NCBI GenBank assembly: GCA_964017125.1 | Contig: OZ024907.1 | Location: 18,119,778-18,183,777 of the forward strand | Origin: Flabesymbios commensalis | Lineage: Eukaryota > Annelida > Polychaeta > Terebellida > Flabelligeridae | Direction of reading: 5' to 3' | Length of the DNA stretch: 64,000 nucleotides | Part shown: piece after piece, positions 24,761-36,354 of the stretch | Layout of the letters: every line of letters begins with the position of its first letter | Numbering within the stretch: the first letter of the stretch is position 1 | Program-made: the position numbers and the translations under genes | The notes under the pieces: generated by a model | Database searches by the model: none | The model's input: only the letters and a program-made list of their open reading frames with translations | Told to the model about the DNA's origin: nothing

Positions 24761-24989
24761 CAACCCTTAAAGCCCTATAATAATCTTATATAAATCATGG
24801 TTATATTCAATTTGAAATCAGCATGAATGTCTTAGTTAGCTCTTTCCGCTTCATTTGAATACCTATGTTATGGGCCATTAGAAATGTTTTAATTCTTTCA
24901 GCGCGGGACCGTCCTTATACGTAAGAATCTGACGTCTACAGACGTCAGATTCTGATGTATAAAGACGACTCCTGTGCTGAAAGGGTTAC
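24761..24989 (-). mobile_element. Family C element in intron 1
   Basis: AACCCTTAAAGCCCTATAAT, ATTTGAATACCTATG, and a hairpin with GACCGTCCTTATACG / TGTATAAAGACG arms. Ends GCTGAAAGGGTTAC. Confidence 0.75.
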
Positions 24990-25821
24990 CACGCTTACAA
25001 TACAATACATGTACAGTACTAACGGTGAAATGGAGACTTTGGTGGAATGAAGCTCCTAGCTCGATTCAGAAATCAAAAACTATTTCATTGGTTAGGCCTC
25101 CGCATGGTACTGTGCATTATAAAGAACCCTTTCCGCATGGTACTGTGCATTATAAAGAACCCTTTAAAAAACGTTTAAAGTTACCTAATAAGAGCACAGT
25201 TTAGTTCAACTCCAGGCTTCCTCCTGTCGCTATATTGCCACACTGTACAGAAAGCTACGCAAGGTAATATTAACACACTCACCAAAAGCTTAAGATGGTG
25301 ATTTTATAGTTTTCCTGGTGTAAGTCTATTACTTCAGGTATGACCAGACTCAGGTCTGGCCATACCGCGATCAACCTGAGAAATGACTTAACCTACATTA
25401 TCACTCACTCCTCGCTTACTTCTCACACCATTACCACACTATTTAAGCCACCATAGCAGCGAGATTTGCAGAAAAGCACTTCAATACCGTTGAGCTATGG
25501 ATCAATCGCTGTCGCAATTCTCACCTCATGCACAGTGTAAGTCTTATAAAATCACAAAGTGTGAAGTTAAAAAGTATAAGTAACAAGATCACATCTTTTG
25601 GTTTGTGTTTATTACTTTACAATGTGAGAATAAACATTCCCCTGGTTTTACATAAAATATCATCCCAAGTATAATATCTCGAATTAAATCTCACATTCCA
25701 CTGTCATTGTGGTGTCAATTTTCTCTCAAATTAATTCGCTGATCTAATTAACAAATGGAAGACCATCCATTGTCCACAGACATTATCTTATTATCAATAA
25801 CTGTTTCATACCAGCGTATAT

Positions 25822-26605
25822 GAATGAGTGAATGAATGAATGAATGAATGAATTAATGAATGAATGAATGAATGAATAAATGAATGAATGAATGAATGAA
25901 TGAATGAATGAATGAATGGATGAATGAATAAATGAATGAATGAATGAATGAATGAATGAATGAATGAATGAATGAATGAATGAATGAATGAATGAATGAA
26001 TGAATGTATGAATGAATGAATGAATGAATGAATGAATGAATGAATGAATGAATGAATGAATGAATGAATGAATGAATGGATCAATGGATGAATAAATGAA
26101 AGAATGAATGAATGAATGAATGAATGGATGAATGAATGAATGAATGAATGAATGAATGAATGAATGAATGAATGAATGAATGAATGAATGATTTGAATGA
26201 ATGAATGAATAAATGAATGAATGAATGAATAAATGAATGAATGAATGAATAAATGAATGAATGAATAAATGAATGAATGAATGAATGAATGAATGAATGA
26301 ATGAATGAATGAATGAATGAATGATTTGAATGAATGAATGAATGAATAAATGAATGAATAAATGAATGATTTGAATAAATGAATGAATGAATGATTTGAA
26401 TGAATGAATGAATAAATGAATGAATGAAAGAATGAATGAATGAATGAATGAATATACAGTCTGAACTGGACCAGGATAACCTCTCGAGCATGGTGAGATG
26501 GATCATAGAACACTGGCCGCCAGACACATGAATCGACACGCCTGCCCTGACAGTCTGAGGTCGAGAACGCTACCTCTCGGTCACGGTAGCTCCCCACAAC
26601 CCCAG
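25822..26605 (-). mobile_element. SINE unit 2 body with a roughly 630-bp tail array
   Basis: On the minus strand the body is 26605-26456 (GTGACCGAGAGGTAGCG, CACCATGCTCGAGAGG), followed by an array of about 634 bp of ATTC units (25822-26455), with scattered TTTA and AAATC interruptions. The long FIHS-type open frames here are translations of the array, not genes. Confidence 0.75.
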
Positions 26606-26702
26606 CGTATATACTTGTTCTTGGTCCTCAGAGTGAAGCACTGTATTTGATAAATACGACGTTTGTGTTCTTTTCAAATTGTATCGCACGAAACATTTAT
26701 AG

Positions 26703-26758
26703 CCCAATGCTGGATGAATGGTGCACACGGTGGCCAAACATTGAACTACAATTGGTTA
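26703..26758 (+). mobile_element. Decayed family A copy
   Basis: CCCAATGCTGGATGAATGG and GGCCAAACATTGAACTAC arms remain. The centre is shortened. Confidence 0.45.
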
Positions 26759-26945
26759 AACGTCTCCCTCCACGCACTTTTTTCTTACTTTTTGACATCA
26801 CTTATTAGAATTGATATTTCACATTCTATTCTGGTTCAGCTCAATTTAATCTAGTGCGACAGCTTGGCCTGCGTAGCAATGTCTGTCCCTGACCCTTTCT
26901 ACTGCACACGATGTGGTTTGTGTTTAATATTGCACAATATACATT

Positions 26946-27126
26946 TTAACCCTTAATGCCCTGAAAAATTTATTTAAATTTTTACCCACAAGCGGGTGAA
27001 ATTTACCTATTAGTTTTGTTTAATCTGAGACCAAACATTTGAAAATCTTGAAGTTTAAACATTCATTTCATTCACAATAACTGCTGATAAAACGGATTAA
27101 AAACGACTATTGTCATGCTTACCCCA
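26946..27126 (+). mobile_element. Family B element with miniature hairpin
   Basis: TTAACCCTTAATGCCCTGAA start. The hairpin has collapsed to TTTTTACCCACAAGCGGGTG, losing the loop and inner arms symmetrically. Then ACCAAACATTTG and ATAAAACGGATTAAAAACG. Confidence 0.7.
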
Positions 27127-27261
27127 GCTCATCCCCGGCTGAGAGCTGAACAAAAAAGATATCAAAATAAATATTGGAGGCAGCGATGCCGTTCTCTACT
27201 CGTTTGATTCTAAATTGTCAAGAAAAAATAGATTTGCATGGTGTGAAATTGTTAACCATGC

Positions 27262-27500
27262 ATTCACCGCTAAGCACGACTATAGAGACGACTATAAGCG
27301 TTTTTAGTCCATTTTATTAGGTTAAATACCAGTTATTGGGAATGAAATGCGTGCTTAAGCATCAAAATTTGAAAATAATTGTCACAAATTAAACGAATAT
27401 GAGTAATTTTTAGCCATTTGAAGTTGTGGGTCGCGGTAGCGAGACACAACTTCAAATGGGTGAAAATTTAAATAAGATAACCTAACGGGTAAAAGGTTAA
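27262..27500 (-). mobile_element. Family B element, inverted
   Basis: Ends at AAAAGGTTAA (27491-27500). The hairpin near 27407-27470 pairs GCCATTTGAAGTTGTG with CACAACTTCAAATGGG. TTTTAGTCCATTTTATTAG marks the far side. Confidence 0.7.
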
Positions 27501-27559
27501 TGTGAACTATTTCTATAGACATTGTCACTAGCAGGTAAAGGGTGGCTAAGCAAAACAAC

Positions 27560-27788
27560 AAAGCATTGGCTCAGTATTGAGCTGACGTTTCAACTATTGG
27601 CCCAACATTGAGCCAACGTTGGGTGCACATGTCATACAGTTGTCAGGTCCAACGTCTGGATTCGCTCCATCCAGTCTGCTTTAGCGATCCAATCTGTGGG
27701 CCCACAGTTGGTTCAATGACGGCCCACCGTCTGCGACGCTGGGCCAACATTTAACGAACGCTGGGTCAATGTCCTGTGATTGCTGGGC
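27560..27788 (+). mobile_element. Two family A copies
   Basis: 27560-27625 is decayed (ACTATTGGCCCAACATTGAG). 27702-27788 keeps GGCCCACCGTCTGCGACG, the right arm and outer end TGTGATTGCTGGGC. Confidence 0.55.
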
Positions 27789-28310
27789 TCAGCGATCCAA
27801 GATGTGGATCAGCCAGAAACTACAAACACTATATCCCGGGACCCCGTTGTCTGCTCTGTTTCATCTGCCGTTTGATATACGATCGTCACATCGAACACGT
27901 CTTTTTCTCTTGTCTGGTGTGTCATGTGGTATCCATGTATTATATTTCTATTCAATTTTCTGAGCTGACCCGCTACAGGACGGATTTTGCTTTTTCTCCC
28001 CAGTGGGTTGCGACTCTCTTAATCAAATATTATATTATTTCGAGGAGAAAAAATATTTAAATATAGAGGATATGGAAATTCAGTGAAAATATAGATGAAC
28101 ATGAAAACAGAATGGTGGTAGGCCATTATAGTAGGCCTATAGGCCCTGTAATAATAAAGATATTACGTGGAGTAGGCCATACGTCATGTAGATCTAGTTA
28201 ATTACTGTGTACAGAACCACCGACCATCGTCTTTAATTATGTATCTTGTTAAGATCTATTCCATTTAAACAAGGGATCTCAGACTCCTGTGCAAAAGATT
28301 AAAAATTGCG

Positions 28311-28892
28311 TGGAACCTCTGTGACCGAGTGGAAGGGTGCTCGGCCTCAGACCGCCATGGTTGAGGGTTCAAATCCTGCATCTATCAGGCAGAGTCATCT
28401 GATTCTCATCTCTGGAGAATTATTGAGAAGTATTCGTTTATTATTCGTTCGCTCGTTCATTCGTTCATTTGTTAGTTCATTCGTTCTTTCGTTCGTTCGT
28501 TTTTTCGTGTACACGTTCGTTCATTCATTCATTCATTCATTCATTCATTCATTCATTCATTCATTCATTCATTCATTCATTCATTCATTTATTTATTCAT
28601 TCATTCATTCATTCATTCATTCATTCACGCACTCATTCATTTATTCATTCATTCATTCATTCATTCATTCATTCATTCATTCATTCATTCATTCATTCAT
28701 TCATTCATTTATTCATTCATTCATTCATTCATTCATTTATTCATTCAATCATTCATTCATTCATTCATTCATTCATTCATTCATTCATTCATTCATTCAT
28801 TCATTCATTCATTCATTCATTCATTCATTCATTCATTCATACTTTCATTTGTTCACTCATGTGTTCATTCATTCATTCATTCAATTATTCAT
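28311..28892 (+). mobile_element. SINE unit 2 body with (ATTC)n tail
   Basis: Body 28311-28436 starts CTCTGTGACCGAGTGGAAGG and has a canonical B-box GGTTCAAATCC. The body is short and the 3' GTGCACAAA part is absent. The tail begins as mixed TTCG/TTTA units (28437-28520) and then becomes a long ATTC array to about 28892, which passes directly into a TTCG array. Confidence 0.7.
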
Positions 28893-28905
28893 TTATTCGT
28901 TCGTT

Positions 28906-28936
<31 letters not shown>

Positions 28937-29155
28937 TCGTTCGTTCGTTCGTTCGTTCGTTCGTTCGTTCGTTCGTTCGTTCGTTCGTGCGTTCGTTCGT
29001 TCGTTCGTTCGTTCGTTCGTTCGTTCGTTCGTTCGTTCGTTCGTTCGTTCGTTCGTTCGTTCGTTCGCTTGTTCGTTCGTTCGTTCGTTCGTTCGTTCGT
29101 TCGTTCGTTCGTTCGTTCCTTCGTTCTTTCGTTCGTTCGTTCGTTCGTTCGTTCG
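28893..29155 (+). repeat. (TTCG)n microsatellite
   Basis: About 260 bp of near-perfect TTCG units with a few interruptions (CGTGCG, CGCTTG, CCTTCGTTC). It carries a CpG about every 4 bp and is continuous with the SINE-tail (ATTC)n array. Confidence 0.95.
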
Positions 29156-29502
29156 ATATTTATTTAGTTAGCTAATTAGTTAGTTAGTTCGTTCGTTATA
29201 GTTCGTTCGTTGGCTCTTTCAAGTCAAAGCTGATCCTACCCTGCATGGTTACCCTCTGCGACGAAGGTGCAACGGTTTCTGTTCAGATTTTAGCGGGTAA
29301 AGGCGATCCATGGCATCCCAGGGGGTCTCCATGCCTCATAACTCACAGTGGGATCTCCCCTACAGGGTCATGAGCACTAACAGATCATACAATCCTACTT
29401 TACCCCTCCTACACACACACGCTAGCCTGGAAAGATGAAAGTTATTGCCCACAAAGTAGAGAAATTATGCGTTTGACCTCTGGTTTTAGTATAATAGTGC
29501 TG

Positions 29503-29560
29503 TACAAAGTCAAACAGCAGTAACTGCTTACTTTTCAAGTTGCTGTTTGGCTTTGCATGG
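29503..29560 (+). mobile_element. Family G palindrome, right arm shortened
   Basis: AAACAGCAGTAACTGCTTAC, TTTTCAAG, then only TTGCTGTTTGGCTTTG. Confidence 0.6.
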
Positions 29561-29805
29561 CAGTCTGTAATACTGGATATATTCTCATTTCTCGATCAGT
29601 ACTGTATACGTTAGCTCATTGGTGGAAAACGCATTGCAGCCCGCTAGTAAACGTATTTTACGAATTTCACAGGGTGGCGAAAAGTTATGAGCTGGCAACA
29701 TTTTTTTGTGGATGATAAAACAAATTAAAACAAAATAAACGTATATAAACTATAGATCTAATCTGTGAAATCAGACACTGCCTCAACCAAGGCAATCAAT
29801 TACAT

Positions 29806-29911
29806 GGCCCGTATTCTCGTACAAGCTACGATATATCGTAGGCTTCTAATTGGCCATCTTTACCAGTCAGACGCCTACGATATATCGTAACTTGTACGAG
29901 AATACGGGTCC
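29806..29911 (+). mobile_element. Family F palindromic element
   Basis: Inverted repeats of about 37 bp: GGCCCGTATTCTCGTACAAG + CTACGATATATCGTAGGC (29806-29843) against GCCTACGATATATCGTAA + CTTGTACGAGAATACGGG (29873-29911), spacer 29 bp. Confidence 0.75.
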
Positions 29912-30165
29912 AGCTACATAAAATGATTACGTCATTGTGTAAAAACGTACCACGGAGTGAATCACATGAATAGTACTCGATCACAGTGAACATCTGAGTA
30001 CAGGCGTCCCTGACAGCTCCAGTAAAACACACATGACTCATCTTTGTCTTTTATCGATGTATAACCTTGTAACTGGCCAGAGTATATTATAGCAATAACG
30101 GCAGTGCAACTTTAGTGCACCTATATAAAAAAAAGTTTATTGCGTACATGGCTGATTCGGAACAT

Positions 30166-30397
30166 TCATTCATTCATTCATTCATTCATTTATTCATTCA
30201 TTCATTCATTCATTCATTCATTCATTCATTCATTCATTCATTCATTCATTCATTCATTCTTTTTCATTCGTCCATGCCTGCATGTGTCTCTGGCAGTGTA
30301 ATCCTGACTTATCTGCATCAATACTTCGTGAGGTTTTCATGGGTCAGCTTAGCCTACATGTGCACAAAATGGCATAAAGCAACGTACATTCATTCAT
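30166..30397 (+). mobile_element. (ATTC)n array plus SINE 3' body
   Basis: An array at 30166-30263 is followed by a decayed SINE body (30270-30385; GTGTCTCTGGCAG, TCGTGAGGTTTTCATGGGTC, CCTACATGTGCACAAAATGG) with its own short tail. The leading array probably belongs to another, deleted copy. Confidence 0.6.
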
Positions 30398-30849
30398 TGC
30401 TTCGCTCACCGGCTCATCTGTCGTCATTATACCTCCTACATTTTCTTTTCTAGCTGTCTTTATGTTTGAGTATAACAGCTGTAATGATCACCATGGTGAT
30501 GGTGATGTGCTGGTGATCTCATACATGATACGGTAACCATAACAACCATCCATCAAATATATATGACATATATACAGCTAACATCCATCAAACATTCTCA
30601 ACGTTTACTGCCGGATATACGTATTCCAATCGACTTCGTTGTCAGTGCAAAACATAGTAACTTATAACATGGTAATAATGACGTTAAAATCGCTTTTTTC
30701 GTTATAAATGGCGCAACCCTTTAACCACATCTCTCGCATTATTTTTTGTTCCACACGCCACGGCATATTTTTAATAAAATGCATAAAATACAAAATCGTA
30801 CACCCCATCACTATAAGACATTTGTGATATTATACTTTAGTACTTCATT

Positions 30850-30913
30850 ATACGAGACACAACTTAAAATGGGTGAAAATTTAAATTATTCAATTAATAG
30901 GTTTCAGGGTTAA
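30850..30913 (-). mobile_element. Family B end fragment
   Basis: TATACGAGACACAACTTAAA, GGGTGAAAATTTAAAT, and terminal CAGGGTTAA (TTAA at 30910-30913). Confidence 0.5.
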
Positions 30914-31689
30914 ACTATTGAACCGACAATAAAAAATAAGCCTAGCAAAGACGTTATAGCATATGTTAGTTCATTGTTAATGTCTTATGCATGACTGTAA
31001 CCGCAACAGTGCACTGAAGATACATATTTCGATAGTAAAAGGTGACGTTAATTGCACCACGCCGTCATGTCCACCATTATGTCATCCATACACGATGGTC
31101 AGGACTGTAGTTGTGGCACTCTGCGAATGTTTTGAGATTCACTGTATACTATACCAGTTAGATGACACAATGACATGATATGAGCTCATGGTGTAAGTCC
31201 ACACCCTGAATTATTAGAAAGCATCAGTAAGCCTACTTGCCTATGTCTTATAGGAGGTCTGACACAGGCTATAGGAGGCTGGCTGACCCAGTACGTTAAC
31301 TCATCGTTTTTCGGCAGCGCTGGAGCCATGTCTTGAGCATTGACCGAGCATTGTCTTAGAGTTTCGTTTACGCTGGGTATATGCTTTTCACTTGAAAGAA
31401 AATGAGATCTAGAATGAAGTAGTGAAGAGCTGATATATAATGTTTTCTGTCTGATCTGGAGATGCCTACAATGCCAGGGGAGCAATAAGGTTGTACGTTT
31501 TGTCTGGATTGGGCACCCCTCTAGGCTAAGGCGCCCCTCCGTGAAGTGGGCCTCTAGGCGAGTAGGGCGTTCACGGTGGCACGCCAGTATTCAGACACGT
31601 ACAGCCCTAACGCCCAGCATCCCACAGAGAAGCTGCCTAATTGTCCCGGCAGGCGGCGACTGCTACCGGGGGTTTGATTAATCAGATGT

Positions 31690-31800
31690 GGCCCTCGTCC
31701 CAGGGTGGGTCCTTTAGAGCCGGGGTGGGTCTCTGAGACTGCCTGAATCCCGGGGTGGGTCCCTGAGACTCGGGGTCGGACCCTCAGACTGCCTGAGAAC
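31690..31800 (+). repeat. GC-rich degenerate tandem repeat
   Basis: Four to five imperfect copies of CGGGGTGGGTCCCTGAGACT occur in a GC-rich block (about 31500-31830) within intron 1. The minus-strand 83-codon open frame here (PRVSGTHPG... SETHPGSKGP) is the repeat translated. Confidence 0.65.
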
Positions 31801-31969
31801 TTCACGGTTCTCTGGTGGACCTGAGGATGATTTATGCCGACGCTTTCATGGACCGGGATCCCACTTCTGACGGATGCAGATTCTCACAGTCTGTTCCAAC
31901 CTCCCCCCCCCCCACCCCACCTCTGCGACAACATGAAAGGAAATTGTAACTTCTTATTCTATAAAAATC

Positions 31970-32060
31970 TTAACCCTTGTACAGCTGAAATGGTTGTTTC
32001 TATTTGTTCATTCACTTGAAGCTGGAATAGCGCAATTCAAATATTTCCAAAATTGTGATT
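31970..32060 (+). mobile_element. Family D end fragment
   Basis: TTAACCCTTGTACAGCTGAA, CACTTGAAGCTGGAAT, AGCGCAATTCAAATATTT. Confidence 0.45.
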
Positions 32061-32072
32061 ACCTGAGCATTT

Positions 32073-32163
32073 GACACAAAACATTTGTATAACATTTGTA
32101 CAATGTTGGACCAACGTCGAAGACGTTGGGCCGACGTTGTACAAATGTTTTGTGTTTGCTGGT
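32073..32163 (+). mobile_element. Family A hairpin, ACATTTGTA subfamily, near-complete
   Basis: Outer end ACACAAAACATTTG pairs with CAAATGTTTTGTGT. The core is TTGGACCAACGTCGAAGACG, and the right outer end TTTGCTGG is intact. The left arm has an extra duplicated ATAACATTTGT. Confidence 0.75.
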
Positions 32164-32324
32164 TGAGCATCTGCACACAACCCATTTTTACAATTTCAGT
32201 TTTATTTTATCTCGTTTGAGACGGCATATATATAAGGGCATAGTAACGCAAGGGTTAAATCTAGTCATCTCGAGAAACAGCTATACGTGGTAAATCGAGT
32301 ATACATACGAGACTTTGATTATAT

Positions 32325-32402
32325 GTTGGGTTAATTCTGAGCCATTGTCTCTGACGGTGGGCTAACAATAACTCAACATTGGTTTAATATTGCATGTCTG
32401 CT
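32325..32402 (+). mobile_element. Decayed family A copy
   Basis: ATTGTCTCTGACGGTGGGC centre with AACTCAACATTGG right arm and outer end TGTCTGCTGG. Confidence 0.5.
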
Positions 32403-32483
32403 GGAAAAAGCTACCAGTTGTACTATGGTATTTAAAAATTAGAAGTGAGAAATGAGTAACAAAATTGTTTTGAAACGAAATGA

Positions 32484-32795
32484 AATGAATCGGGCTTTAG
32501 GCCACCTTTGTGCACATATAGGCTAAACTGGGCCAGGAGAACCTCCTGAGGATGGTGCGATGATTGAGATGACACTGTCCTCCAGACACAGGATTCGAAA
32601 TTCGAGCCCTGGCGGCCTGAGGCCGAGCACGCTACCTCTCGGTCACAGAGGCTCCCCACAATACTAACTTTCACACGTGGATGGGGAAGAATCATTTTTG
32701 TTTCTTTCAAACCGCCGAGACCGGGAACCGAACCCCGGACTCTGGCGTGAAAGGCAGCGGTGCTAACCACTACCCTAGGGCCCCCGCCCAAAATT
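32484..32795 (-). mobile_element. Dimeric tRNA-derived SINE, second near-complete copy
   Basis: Minus-strand partner of the 58822 copy, with the same order: unit 1 with GGGTTCGGTTCCCGG (32720-32790), linker with CCCCATCCACGTGTGAAAG, unit 2, body, and tail ending in ATTTCATTTCG. It shares both B-boxes and the GTGCACAAAGGTGGCC 3' region. Confidence 0.85.
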
Positions 32796-33744
32796 GTTTT
32801 GAATTGTATATATTTGTTGTTGTATCTATCCATACAATGATGATATATAATGTACGCAAATGTTCTATTTGGTGACAAATAATTATTTCATGCCACCATC
32901 CTTATGATATCATTTGATAACAGTGTTTTCATATAACCGACTATAAAATTAATACAACTTTTTTCATCTTATATCTTTACACCCAACATTCATTTGGAGA
33001 AAGTAGGTGATGTTTTGCAGATAATTTATCGCCAGAGCACAGGGGTTTTTTCGGGAAACCACACTGGCTGAATATCTCTTTGATGAAATTGGAAATTGCA
33101 TGACATGGATCTAACCATGTTCCACGGTTCAAACCAGCTGTATAATGTATAATATATAGCTTATGCTAACCAAAAGTGTCAAAGTCTGCCATGTCCCAGT
33201 AATGTGTCAGTTTTAAGGGAAGATCAAAGACACCAGTTTAATTAGGAGACCATTCAGCATATTTGAACAAAGTAGCAGGACACATTTCCATACGACACTA
33301 GCACTCTTTATTGTGACCCGCCTGGCTTTCCATACCGCACAAGCTGCGGCGCCTCAGAGTGGCCACTTAAGCCTCGTTTTGACATTCTCGAGTCGTTCGT
33401 CTCTCTGCCCGGCCTCAGAAGTCGCTCTATTAAAGCCATTAGTAACGTGTACGTCCATCAGATCTTGGAGGGGGGGGGGGGTGAATAGGGATCTACCGGG
33501 ATATCCCGTGTTCATGGTAAATCCATAGACACTCGGCTACGTCTCGGACCTCGGCCAAAGAGAAATTACGCCTACCTATACCGGTAAACTGTTAGGCCTA
33601 CATCTTTCGTTGTCGCTGCACCTCGTTTGTGAAATGATTTCCAATCGAATATAAGCCATTTATCGTGAAATAATGAAAACACACCTTTTCATATTACCAT
33701 CTTAACCTTTGTTATAGAAGTTATAAAATTTAAAATATAGAATT

Positions 33745-33872
33745 TATTTTTTTACCCACAACCGCGACCCACAAATCAAGTGGGTGAAAATTACTCTTTA
33801 AAAATTACTTGGTTGAAGGTGAAATAAAAAGCTTGAAAACGGCTATCGACAATAAGCACTTTAAGGGCTAAT
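33745..33872 (+). mobile_element. Family B element, decayed
   Basis: TTTTACCCACAACCGCGACC with CAAGTGGGTGAAAATTACTC. It ends near CACTTTAAGGGCTAA. Confidence 0.5.
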
Positions 33873-34332
33873 ATGTATAATCATCCACAGAACTACGATA
33901 GATATATACTGGACGCGATAGGTCTGCTAGACGCGATAAGATTTAAACCCGACGCGCAATTCAGTCTCAACCTTGCTGAGATATACTGACGATATATAAC
34001 TTTTTGCAACAAATTAATAGTCCATTTTCTTCGAAATGCAGAATTAATTATCCTAAATGTATTTCTGTTTATTTTCAATGTGCATCGAAGTAACCAATCA
34101 AAGATCATACGGATCACATGACACGTCTAGCTACATGTTCATGTCCGATGATGATATAGGCGCTACAGAAGTTTTATTGATTGCTTATTGATTGATCGAT
34201 CCCTGTTACCCCGTACGTCGTGTGAAGTTATGTTTTAGTTATGTAACTGGTATTTGATTATTACTACCGGGTAGGTTGTTACATGTCCTGGTGGATAAAA
34301 ATAACAATGGGATGATGCAACATGGACACTGT

Positions 34333-34566
34333 TTAACCTTTTACAATGCTGATATATTTTTATATAACCCAAGAGAGGAAAGGGTTGTTTTCAATTTGAA
34401 ATAATCATAGATGTCAGCTCTTTCTGATTCATTTGAATGTTATGCGTCTACGGCCATGGTACATGTTTAATTCTTTCAGTGCGGGGACCGTGTTTAGACG
34501 TCAGAATCTGACGTCTCTAGACGTCAGATTCTGACGTCTAAAGACGGTCCCCGCACTGGAAGGAAG
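34333..34566 (-). mobile_element. Family C TTAA element, near-complete copy
   Basis: Family definition: about 230 bp, ends TTAACCCTTTCAGCGC and ...GCGCTGTAAGGGTTAA, with a subterminal hairpin rich in TGACGTC repeats, then TATTTCTAATGGCCG, GGTATTCAAATGAAGCGG and GAGCTAACTAAGTCAT. In this copy (minus strand) the hairpin pairs GGGACCGTGTTTAGACGTCA with GACGTCTAAAGACGGTCCC, and carries GACGTC four times. No open frame. Confidence 0.75.
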
Positions 34567-35241
34567 AAGAAGAAAATAAAATAAAAGTGCTGGTAGTATT
34601 ATTGTTTCCTGGTGCGGGAGGCCTCCACAAGGCTCCAGAAGAGTCGCTTTCATGGAGGTCACTCCACGTTTAATCTAAGTCATCTTCACCCATTAAGTAA
34701 AAGTGGTGAATCTCGTCAGTAATCAGAACCAAACAGAACCACGAGTATGCCTCTAATATAATATCACACAAGCGATCGAAAACACTACACTCTTCTTACC
34801 ATTCTGTCCACAAAGGCCTCTTATTAGGGCTGTTTATGGGTTCTGAATGGTTATTGAAGAAGCGTTATATGTTGTTTGCACACATCCACTTTCTGGTGAC
34901 GATAATAAGGCAGTTAACATCACATAATGGCAGTAACGCTAGGGTTCTCACCGATAAAAAACAAGTTGTTATTTTGCGGTACATACAGACTGTTATCAGT
35001 AGTTATCTGAAGGAAAACAGGCGCAATTGTATCAAACTACACCACGTTTAAAGAACAGATCAATGATGGTATTTTTACAGGTAAATTAATAGCCGACAAT
35101 GACACCTAATTCATGAGTGAAGTCATCACAGTAGCAAATTATTGTAAAAAGTAAAATATTAGGCTTATGGTATACATCATCATTATCCCTTGTCCTGCTA
35201 CAACCGTATAGATATATGGTGTGAAGTAGATTTTAACTCGC

Positions 35242-35475
35242 TCAACCCTGAAGTTTCCATTGTCATCTTCATCCACTACAAGCCGCGAATTGCTGTCGCA
35301 ATTCTCGACTTGTAGTGGATGAAGATGATTTAAAGAGGATGAAAAATTAAAGAAAATTGCTATGTATCGTTGAGCCAGTTTCATGGAAATTTTCATTCTA
35401 AAACCCCTAGTTTAAGTCTGTTTCCAGGGATTTAAAAAGATGCTTTAATGCATCGTGAGGGCTTAAAGGGGTAAA
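35242..35475 (+). mobile_element. Family D TTAA element, near-complete copy
   Basis: Family definition: ends like B and C (NCAACCCT..., ...AAAGGGGTNAA) but the hairpin centre reads AATTGC-N4-GCAATT with arms copied from CATCTTCATCCACTACAAG-like or TTTGAAGCTGG-like blocks. In this copy TCATCTTCATCCACTACAAG pairs with CTTGTAGTGGATGAAGATGA. Possibly two subfamilies. Confidence 0.6.
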
Positions 35476-36247
35476 CCAAATAATATGTCACTGAAATGGA
35501 TAATATAGTTTGTGGCAGATGCTCATTTGGTCTAATAATTCGATTTAGAATATTTATATTTAAATAAAATATAAATATTTGAAGCTGGAAATTGCGTCAG
35601 CAATACACTCTTTGCACGATCTTGCGCGTACACAGGAGTCCCAGCTAAATAGTTCAGCTCTTGGTCACTGTGTGGCGTGTTGTTATTGAAAAGGGTGTCC
35701 AGCTTCAAATGAGTTTGTACGAGAACTATAAATCTGAATTTGTGTTTGTATTTGCATATGTGTAGCTATGTGTGATCAATCTGATATTAAAGGCTCGTAT
35801 CTCCAAATTTTAGAATGTTAGTTCTGATCGACCATTTAAGGGCACGGTGTAAATCTATGGATATTAGAATTTTAAAATTTTGAAAAACTTGATATCAACT
35901 GAGACCAAACCCGGTTTGTTCATCTCCGAACAAGTCAAAAACTCCGATTATACCTGTCATAATGACGAAGTAAACATGCGTCACTTTCAGCGAAGTGTCT
36001 CATATATAAAAGGGCTGTTTTCAAGGGTCATAAATTGTGACATTTTCCATGTCCCAATTTCTTTCTTTCACATTTTTTGTCCGCGCGTAAATAAGTTTTA
36101 TTGCTCGTTAAATCATCGTCTTTGTGGTCTAGACTGTGGAAGGGGGACACATAAATGTGTTTTCCTCGTTCCTTTTCGTGCTGCTTACACGTACGGGGGT
36201 CACATTCCAATGTGCACGGCCAGAATCAGGACCCGGATGATCCAAAT

Positions 36248-36354
36248 CCAGCAAGCAACAAACGTTGACACAATGTTGTTTTAATGCTGGCCCAGCGTCT
36301 GCGACGCTGGCCCAGCATTAAAACAACATTTGGTCAATGTTTGTTGCTCGGTGG
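36248..36354 (+). mobile_element. Family A hairpin MITE, full-length type copy
   Basis: Family definition: a 60-110 bp near-perfect palindrome with a GTC-N-GAC centre flanked by GGCCCA-type blocks, then variable arms, with outer ends CCAGCAA... and ...TTGCTNGG. In this copy the inner arms are TTGTTTTAATGCTGG and CCAGCATTAAAACAA, perfectly matched, and the outer ends are CAGCAAGCAACAAACGTTG and GTCAATGTTTGTTGCTCGG. There is no open frame and no tRNA head. Family A looks like a non-autonomous DNA element. Its transposase partner is not in this window. Confidence 0.8.

Noticed and set aside
25806-26597. Long FIHSFIHS, INQSINQS, FVRSFVRS and LTHSLTHS open frames (here and at 3156, 6156, 28306, 54604, 62445)
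   Set aside because: Tetranucleotide arrays without stop codons stay open in several frames; they are microsatellites and SINE tails.
35880-36284. 134-codon frame in intron 1
   Set aside because: Ends in a family A arm; no domain recognised.
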